DNA of 37,098 bases. Source: an uncultured Intestinimonas sp. (GTDB lineage: Bacteria; Bacillota; Clostridia; Oscillospirales; Oscillospiraceae). A program made the translations under genes and the position numbers. Shown here piece by piece: positions 32,420-37,098 of this stretch. Numbering within the stretch: the first letter of the stretch is position 1; every line of letters begins with the position of its first letter. The stretch covers positions 1 through 37,098 of the forward strand of contig NZ_CALXGA010000014.1 of NCBI RefSeq assembly GCF_944387725.1, given 5' to 3'. A model generated the notes under the pieces. That model saw only the letters and a program-made list of their open reading frames with translations, was not told where the DNA came from and searched no databases.

Positions 32420-32512
32420 GGTGGTGGAGGTTGCGCAACTTTGCTATAAATACTCCTATATAAACGTTTTTTCCGTTTTTATATAATTAATGCTAGGTTG
32501 CGCAACCCTCGC
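32420..32512. other. candidate replication origin of the element
   Basis: GTTGCGCAAC (32430-32439) and GGTTGCGCAACC (32496-32507), both perfect palindromes, flank a 56-base block that is roughly 80% A+T. The block lies directly downstream of the SF3 helicase gene. In staphylococcal pathogenicity islands, iterons flanking an AT-rich stretch 3' of the rep gene form the origin; the parallel is inferred. Confidence 0.6.
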
Positions 32513-32519
32513 CACCCAA

Positions 32520-34103
32520 TCAAGCTAAGAATTTTGCTTGACGGTCAATCTTTAGTCCGATCCAAAACTTACTTCCGTGTGGGTTTCGCTTGGAAAATCC
32601 GCGTCCTTCCATGGCTGCATTGAAATCAGTTGAACGCCGAACATAGTCGCCGGACTCCTCCGCCCATTGGCGATAAATCCTGTACAACTCTCCCGCCGGT
32701 GCTTTTGCCTCTGGTTCCATAACACACTGCTCTGAAAGAAAATTTTCAAGCCAATCTTCACGTTGCCGATATTCTTCGGCGGCTATTGCGATCACATCTG
32801 GAAGGGTAAGTTTATATTTGTTCCTCGCAAAATTCACAGCTCCTTGAACGACCCAGGCAAGAATGGCGGGGCCAGCTTCCCGAACAAGAAATTCACTGTA
32901 ATTTGAAATACCACTGCTTTCTGGTATCCGTGCCTTGAACTCCACTGGAATCAAACGTCTCCATGTACCGTCATCGGTGGAGCCGACACGGGGGAGGTAA
33001 TTGCTGTGAAGAATTGTTGTGTGCGATGGGATAAAGGTTTCTTTCTGCTTAAATTTTGCGGCTGCTGTTATTGGATCGGTGCTTGTTATCTTCTTCATTG
33101 TTGCAACAGATAGCCTGCGGCCTTCTTCAAGTTCTCCACAAACAACCAGACGCTTGCCACGCAACTCCACAATATCCGCGCCTCTGCTTCCTTGGTTGTT
33201 ATTTGCAATTAAAATGTCTGCGTCCATCCCGTCCGCATAATCCCCAAAAGTGGCGCACACTGAATTTGACAGTGTTGATTTTCCATTTCTGCCCCCACCA
33301 AAATATAGAAGTAAAACTTCCTCAAACACTTTTCCATATGCAGACATCCCAAATTGCATTTGTAATCCGCCAATCATGGAACCGTTGCCTTGTGATATAG
33401 TGTTGAGAAAATTCAGCCATAACTCCGCCCCCTTGGTTCCTGGTGAAACAGCGGTGATCTTGGTGCAGAATCGCTTGGGGTCATGTGGCATCAGCTTCCC
33501 CGTTGGTAGATGGACAAGCCCGGCGGGTGTGTTGAGTATGTCGGGGTCAGCGTCCAAAATAGAGGGGTCAATAGCTAGTTCGTGTTTTGCCAGTTCCAGC
33601 ATTGCCTTGATCCGGCGTTCGTTGCGGAGCTGCTGGGCGTGGTCTAGGTACGACTTTGCACTCTTGGTGATCTTCTTGGCCTTGTCCTTCGCCTCGTCGT
33701 CCTGCGTCCCTTCGCTGACGGCAACCTCCACTTCTGCCTGCTGCTGGACAGCGGCAAAATATTCCCTCTTGGCATCCTCCAGCATATCGGCGGATAGTTT
33801 ACCGGCCAACTTGAAAGCCTGGTGGTCGTTGGCCTCCCACCGCTTACCGTCGTAGGCCAACCATCCCCGGCTGTCGGTGTATATGAGCTGTTCGCGATAT
33901 GTCCGACAGAAAACATCTGCGTTCCCACTGTCAGAGAAATCGGGCGGGCGCAACTCGCACCCTAGCAGGCGGGCGGGGTGTCCGTCGCTCCCGCTCCACT
34001 CGTCCTTATAGATTTGCTCCGCTGTTAGTCCGGCGTTAAGTCTTGCCTGCGCCCATGACAGGGAAGCGCCCTCTGATAGCAGTCTGTTTAAGTAGTCTGG
34101 CAA
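32520..34103 (-). CDS. SF3 replicative helicase, phage P4/D5-primase C-terminal type
   Basis: This 527-aa protein starts at TTG 34103 behind AGAGGGGTG. A D5_N-like region (about 100-260) precedes the superfamily 3 helicase core: Walker A GGGRNGKST (269-277), Walker B-like RLVVCGELEEG (about 318-328), motif C TTILHSNYLPRV with Asn368, and the arginine-finger region WRRLIPVEF. A C-terminal winged-helix-like region follows. No toprim/AEP primase domain is visible, so it may be a helicase-initiator only. Such proteins replicate phage satellites and small integrated elements. It lies in the minus-strand operon after the excisionase-like genes. Confidence 0.9.
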   Translation of the reverse strand: MPDYLNRLLSEGASLSWAQARLNAGLTAEQIYKDEWSGSDGHPARLLGCELRPPDFSDSGNADVFCRTYREQLIYTDSRGWLAYDGKRWEANDHQAFKLAGKLSADMLEDAKREYFAAVQQQAEVEVAVSEGTQDDEAKDKAKKITKSAKSYLDHAQQLRNERRIKAMLELAKHELAIDPSILDADPDILNTPAGLVHLPTGKLMPHDPKRFCTKITAVSPGTKGAELWLNFLNTISQGNGSMIGGLQMQFGMSAYGKVFEEVLLLYFGGGRNGKSTLSNSVCATFGDYADGMDADILIANNNQGSRGADIVELRGKRLVVCGELEEGRRLSVATMKKITSTDPITAAAKFKQKETFIPSHTTILHSNYLPRVGSTDDGTWRRLIPVEFKARIPESSGISNYSEFLVREAGPAILAWVVQGAVNFARNKYKLTLPDVIAIAAEEYRQREDWLENFLSEQCVMEPEAKAPAGELYRIYRQWAEESGDYVRRSTDFNAAMEGRGFSKRNPHGSKFWIGLKIDRQAKFLA

Positions 34104-34120
34104 AATCTTTCACCCCTCTC

Positions 34121-34149
34121 TTGTGCTTTGGGAGTGGTTGTGATATAAT
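34121..34149 (+). promoter_or_regulatory. plus-strand promoter opposing the helicase operon
   Basis: TTGTGC (34121-34126), exactly 17 bases, consensus TATAAT (34144-34149). It points toward the excisionase-like gene, against the direction of the local genes. Confidence 0.7.
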
Positions 34150-34155
34150 GAACAA

Positions 34156-34238
34156 AAAAGCATAGGAAGGGATACCACACCACATCTCTCCTGCCTCCCG
34201 CTCCACCGTGCCACCGGTTGGGCGGGATTTCTTTTGTT
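34156..34238 (+). ncRNA. candidate small RNA of the element
   Basis: A transcript from the promoter above would start near 34156. It would end at a hairpin (CCCGC plus CCACCG paired with CGGTTGG plus GCGGG, one bulge, about 34198-34228) followed by ATTTCTTTT. No ORF longer than five codons (MNKKA) fits. The sequence is antisense to the leader of the helicase gene. Confidence 0.45.
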
Positions 34239-34242
34239 CTGG

Positions 34243-34479
34243 TCACTGTACCACCCCCTGGGAGAACAGGTCGTCCAGATAGGCCACTAGGTCATCCCGG
34301 CGGAAGAACCAGACTTGTCCCTGCTTGCGCCCATTAAGGGTCCCTTGCCGGGCCATCCGCGCCACCGTCTCCGGGGTGAGCCGAAGGAGAAGCCCGGCCT
34401 CTGCTGCGCCGCAAATTACAGGCAGTTCCTCCACGTCGTGGATAATGCGGCGGGGTTTATTGATCCTTCTGGTCGTCAC
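34243..34479 (-). CDS. excisionase-like helix-turn-helix protein
   Basis: This 78-aa protein starts at GTG 34479, overlapping the upstream stop (GTGA). The HTH_17/MerR-like domain reads CGAAEAGLLLRLTPETVARM, then RKQGQVWFFRRDDLVAYLDDL. That is the standard form of excisionases and recombination directionality factors encoded with tyrosine integrases. It probably controls excision, and possibly also the operon. Confidence 0.8.
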   Translation of the reverse strand: MTTRRINKPRRIIHDVEELPVICGAAEAGLLLRLTPETVARMARQGTLNGRKQGQVWFFRRDDLVAYLDDLFSQGVVQ

Positions 34480-34670
34480 GCTCCCACCTCCCGCTCCAGG
34501 GCAAGTTCCTGAATCGCCTGCATGATCCGCTCCTCTTTATCGGTTGGAAGCGGAAATCGGAGCCAGCGCGTCATGGTCGGCTGTGATACCCCAATCTTGG
34601 CGGCGATCTGCCAGAGTGGCACATCTGCAACGCGAGCTGCCCTTCTGACGACTTCATTTGTACGCGTCAT
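34476..34670 (-). CDS. small HTH regulator (Cro-like)
   Basis: This 64-aa protein starts at ATG 34670 behind GGAGGG. It carries the helix-turn-helix VPLWQIAAKIGVSQPTMTRW followed by EERIMQAIQEL. It is the first gene of the leftward operon and is divergent from the 215-aa repressor. This is the Cro/Str position in phages and islands. Confidence 0.75.
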   Translation of the reverse strand: MTRTNEVVRRAARVADVPLWQIAAKIGVSQPTMTRWLRFPLPTDKEERIMQAIQELALEREVGA

Positions 34671-34723
34671 TTTGTTGATCCCTCCTTGACAGTTGATTTT
34701 TTTACTGTATAATTGTTCTTAGG

Positions 34724-34808
34724 ATGATTAAATCATAACAAAAATCTCTGTGCTTTACCAGCAGAGAATAGTAAATTATTTTCTGATTATCGCGTATTTT
34801 GTTGATTA
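34724..34808. promoter_or_regulatory. divergent operator region of the element
   Basis: The AT-rich gap between the divergent regulators (34671-34829) contains a 13-base dyad ATGATT-A-AATCAT (34724-34736). Two further TGATTA half-sites lie at 34784-34789 and 34803-34808. These are plausible operators for the repressor or Cro-like protein. Confidence 0.5.
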
Positions 34809-34829
34809 TTTTCGACTTAGGAGGAATAC

Positions 34830-35477
34830 ATGAACAAAGAAAAACTTTCGCTAAAAATGGGGGAGCGCTTGCGGAAGCTCCGCAAAAGCAGAGGTCTTTC
34901 CTATGAAAGGTTGCAGGCCGCTATTTCTGAAAAATATGGAGTGGAGATTTCAAAGGACAGTCTTATAAATTATGAAGTGTCGGACGAAAATCACACAAAA
35001 CGCTTTAAGAACAACGGAATGAGGGTCGAGTATTTACGGTATTTCTCTGACTTCTACCATGTGTCGGCTGACTATCTTCTGGCTCTTTCTGACATAAAGG
35101 CCACTGATTCCACAACCCGCGACATCTGCGAGAAGACCGGTCTGTCAGAGCACACAGTCTCTCGTCTCACGCAGGACGACAAGCGGGACAAGTGGGCGGA
35201 GGTGATAGACCAGCTTGTCCTTCATCCCGGCATATTGGACGCGCTCCACGCCTATCTATTTTTTGATGTAGACTACTTTGCAACTGTGGAAGATGGGAAA
35301 GCATCTGACGACCATAAGAAAGTTATGGTCCTAGGAGATAGTGCGCAGAAGAAGGTTGTGCCGGTTTATCCCCGCATGATGGATGGGGCCTTGCAACTAG
35401 AGGTACAACGGGAATTGTCGGACATTAAGCAGCAGGTGAAAAAGGGGAGGCGTGAAAATGCCAAAGAAGAGGGCTGA
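34830..35477 (+). CDS. CI/Stl-like HTH repressor
   Basis: This 215-aa protein begins with an XRE-type helix-turn-helix (GERLRKLRKSRGLSYERLQ ... ISKDSLINYE, residues about 12-48). LRYFSDFYHVSADYLLALSD is typical of clostridial phage and ICE repressors. The C-terminal half is unique and lacks an S24 LexA-like protease Ser/Lys dyad that I can see. Derepression may therefore need a partner protein, as with SaPI Stl. ATG 34830 follows TAGGAGG. Its end overlaps the integrase start by 20 bases, so the two are translated together. Confidence 0.85.
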   Translation: MNKEKLSLKMGERLRKLRKSRGLSYERLQAAISEKYGVEISKDSLINYEVSDENHTKRFKNNGMRVEYLRYFSDFYHVSADYLLALSDIKATDSTTRDICEKTGLSEHTVSRLTQDDKRDKWAEVIDQLVLHPGILDALHAYLFFDVDYFATVEDGKASDDHKKVMVLGDSAQKKVVPVYPRMMDGALQLEVQRELSDIKQQVKKGRRENAKEEG

Positions 35478-36615
35478 CGGGCGGTATTGCAGTCAAATCT
35501 ATCTAGGGCGGGACGAAAATGGACGAAAGAAGTATAAAACTGTCTATGCTGCCAATCCTGCGGAGCTGAAGGAGAAGGAAACAGAAGTTCGTCAGCAGCT
35601 CGGACTAGGGATTGATCTTCTTTCCTCCCGTGATACCTTTGCCCGGTGGGCGGACGATTTTCTGAAATTGAAGAACGCCGCCGACATCACCGCCCGGCAA
35701 AAGGAGAACTACCGCCACGCTGTGGAGGAGTGGAAGCAGCACCTCTCTCATTACCAAATGGCCGATGTGCGGGCCGACGACATAGAGCGGTTCCTTGTTA
35801 AGCTCCAGGAAGACGGTAAGGCCGCCCGCACGGTCAATTTCTACCACTCCACAATAAAACAAATCATGCAGAGGGCTGTGGGCCGCATCATCCCCAGTAA
35901 TCCCGTCGACCTGGTACAACTGACACAACCGGGAAGGGCCGCAGAGAAGCGCCGCGCGCTGACTGCGGAGGAGCAAAAGTGGATATGGGACACACCTCAC
36001 CGGGGGCAACCTGTGGCGGTTATTATGATGCTCTCTGGGCTCCGGCGTGGTGAGCTGGCAGCGCTGACCTGGGCTGACGTTGACCTGAAAGGCAAGACCA
36101 TCACGGTCAACAAGGTCATCGAGTACCCGCCAAACGACACCCCCGTATTACGCCACCTGACCAAAAGCGCCGCAGGGATGCGCGTGGTGGACATCCCCCA
36201 GAAGCTGGTGGACTACCTCTCCCAAATACCTAGAGACAATGCCCTGGTGATCCACACCACCGACGGGCGGGTTATGACTCCCACGGCCTGGGAAGCCCTC
36301 TGGAAGTCCTATATGCGTCTGCTCAATATCAAGTATGGAACCCGCACACCCGCCGATCTGGAGAAAATGAAAAAGCCGGGTCAGCGCAAGTTTGACATGA
36401 CGATTCCGCCCATCACCCTGCACTGGCTCCGGCATACGTTCTGCACTCTGCTGTACCTCTCCGGCGTTGATGTCGTCCAAGCCTGTGCCCAGATGGGCCA
36501 CGCCGATATCCAGACCACCCTTCGGATTTACACGCACCTGGACAGTTTACATAAAAGAAAAAGTGTGGACAAATTGGACGCTTATTTAGGGGGCGCGAAC
36601 GCCGAAAATTTCTAA
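35458..36615 (+). CDS. int: tyrosine site-specific integrase
   Basis: This 385-aa protein has an N-terminal Tn916/AP2-like arm-binding domain (KRADGRYCSQIYLGRDENGR), a SAM-like core-binding domain (about 55-150) and a catalytic domain. The catalytic residues are Arg196 (SGLRRGE), His322 and Arg325 (LHWLRHTF), His348 (MGHADIQTT) and Tyr358 (IYTHLD). ATG 35458 is 7 bases after GGGGAGG; a GTG at 35452 is too close. It lies beside attR, the usual place for an integrase that targets a tRNA 3' end. Confidence 0.96.
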   Translation: MPKKRADGRYCSQIYLGRDENGRKKYKTVYAANPAELKEKETEVRQQLGLGIDLLSSRDTFARWADDFLKLKNAADITARQKENYRHAVEEWKQHLSHYQMADVRADDIERFLVKLQEDGKAARTVNFYHSTIKQIMQRAVGRIIPSNPVDLVQLTQPGRAAEKRRALTAEEQKWIWDTPHRGQPVAVIMMLSGLRRGELAALTWADVDLKGKTITVNKVIEYPPNDTPVLRHLTKSAAGMRVVDIPQKLVDYLSQIPRDNALVIHTTDGRVMTPTAWEALWKSYMRLLNIKYGTRTPADLEKMKKPGQRKFDMTIPPITLHWLRHTFCTLLYLSGVDVVQACAQMGHADIQTTLRIYTHLDSLHKRKSVDKLDAYLGGANAENF

Positions 36616-36618
36616 AGG

Positions 36619-36637
36619 ACAGGTCAAATACAGGTCA
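36619..36637 (+). repeat. putative integrase arm-type repeats, right end
   Basis: ACAGGTCA occurs at 36619-36626 and 36630-36637, the same 11-base spacing as at 28837-28855. It starts immediately after the integrase stop codon and ends 39 bases inside attR. Confidence 0.65.
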
Positions 36638-36676
36638 AAAAGTGGCTCAAACCATTGGGAATACTACATTTCTTTT

Positions 36677-36723
36677 AGCTTCCCAAGCTGAACACGAGGG
36701 TTCGATTCCCTTCACCTGCTCCA
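36677..36723 (+). other. attR of the integrated element
   Basis: This is a 47-base exact copy of the 3' part of tRNA-Gly(CCC), from the anticodon stem to CCA. It marks the right end of an element of about 7,992 bp (attL to attR). Confidence 0.93.
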
Positions 36724-36725
36724 GA

Positions 36726-36778
36726 GAAAAAAGCCCTGGAATCCTTGATTTGCAAGGATTTTCGGGGCTTTTCTCTTT
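36726..36778 (+). terminator. native tRNA-Gly terminator, now beyond attR
   Basis: A nested stem (AAAAGCCC and AATCCTTG pairing with CAAGGATT and GGGGCTTTT) is followed by CTCTTTT. It is probably the original downstream terminator of the tRNA gene. Confidence 0.8.
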
Positions 36779-36828
36779 TGCTATGGAGATCCTTGAAATC
36801 CCGAAAATACACAAAAAGAAACGTCTAG

Positions 36829-37056
36829 GTGGTGGAAATCGTGGTGGAAAAGTATTTTTGCTTTACAGTAGACAAGATCGAGATTCTCCATACGGCCAGC
36901 ACCTACGAGGTCAATAAACACCACCGGCTCCGCAAGGCCGCAGAGCATGACCGCCCCCCGGTTTACGAATCCACGGATTGGAATTACGTCCGTTTTGACT
37001 GCGCCGGTTTCATGTACGAGATGGTAAACGGCGAGCTGAAGTTCTACTGCTGCTGA
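36829..37056 (+). CDS. small hypothetical protein
   Basis: This 75-aa ORF has an uncertain start: GTG GTG at 36829 with no good ribosome site, and a GTG pair at 36841 is the alternative. The C-terminal part (TDWNYVRFDCAGFMYEMVNG) looks protein-like. No family is recognised. It lies on the chromosome side of attR. Confidence 0.4.
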   Translation: MVEIVVEKYFCFTVDKIEILHTASTYEVNKHHRLRKAAEHDRPPVYESTDWNYVRFDCAGFMYEMVNGELKFYCC

Positions 37057-37098
37057 AAACCGCAAAACAAAGAAAAGCCCCCTCACAGGACACGAATC

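Noticed and set aside
28685-36723. Complete prophage or integrative conjugative element
   Set aside because: No capsid, tail, portal, large terminase, lysis, relaxase or type IV secretion gene is recognisable in the 8 kb.

Overview
The window looks like the chromosome of a GC-rich, endospore-forming anaerobic Firmicute, most likely a gut clostridium of the Oscillospiraceae (Flavonifractor/Intestinimonas type). The pointers are crt and hbd of the butyrate pathway, a lactate import, racemisation and oxidation cluster, an anaerobic sulfatase-maturing enzyme, and the sporulation pair spoIVB-spo0A. This is inferred from gene content; no rRNA gene is present to confirm it.

Layout. 1-2640: an Rrf2-type regulator and a crt-hbd operon, all on the minus strand. 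2640-5520: a DUF554 membrane-protein gene broken by a 168-bp mobile repeat and two frameshifts, a cytidylate-kinase-like gene, a small membrane ORF and a coiled-coil protein. 5517-10733: a divergent lactate locus, larA plus a FAD lactate dehydrogenase on the minus strand and lctP on the plus strand. Two palindromes of the FadR/PdhR/LldR type lie between them. 10826-13470: small and membrane proteins, DUF1540, and an xpt-thioesterase operon. 13473-23953: a coherent minus-strand sulfated-compound locus. It encodes a binding lipoprotein, two permeases, two ATPases and a cytoplasmic Cys-type sulfatase. A second transcript carries a YesM/YesN-like two-component system followed by the radical-SAM enzyme that would activate the sulfatase. 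24982-27765: spo0A, spoIVB and a membrane protein. 27872-28731: tRNA-Arg(CCG) and tRNA-Gly(CCC).

The tRNA-Gly 3' end is the left attachment site of an ~8-kb lower-GC integrated element (28685-36723), with a perfect 47-bp direct repeat at both ends. It carries a tyrosine integrase, a repressor, two small divergent HTH/excisionase-like genes, an SF3 (P4/D5-type) replication helicase, a probable terminase-small-subunit-like protein and a run of overlapping small phage genes. It has no recognisable capsid, portal, tail or lysis gene. This matches a phage satellite of the PICI (phage-inducible chromosomal island) type. Immediately 3' of the helicase gene, two GTTGCGCAAC palindromes flank an AT-rich block and look like its replication origin.

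Six copies of a short element with terminal inverted repeats and TA flanks (a MITE, not coding) are scattered through the chromosomal part. They break one gene, supply the stop codon of two others and include one internally deleted copy.
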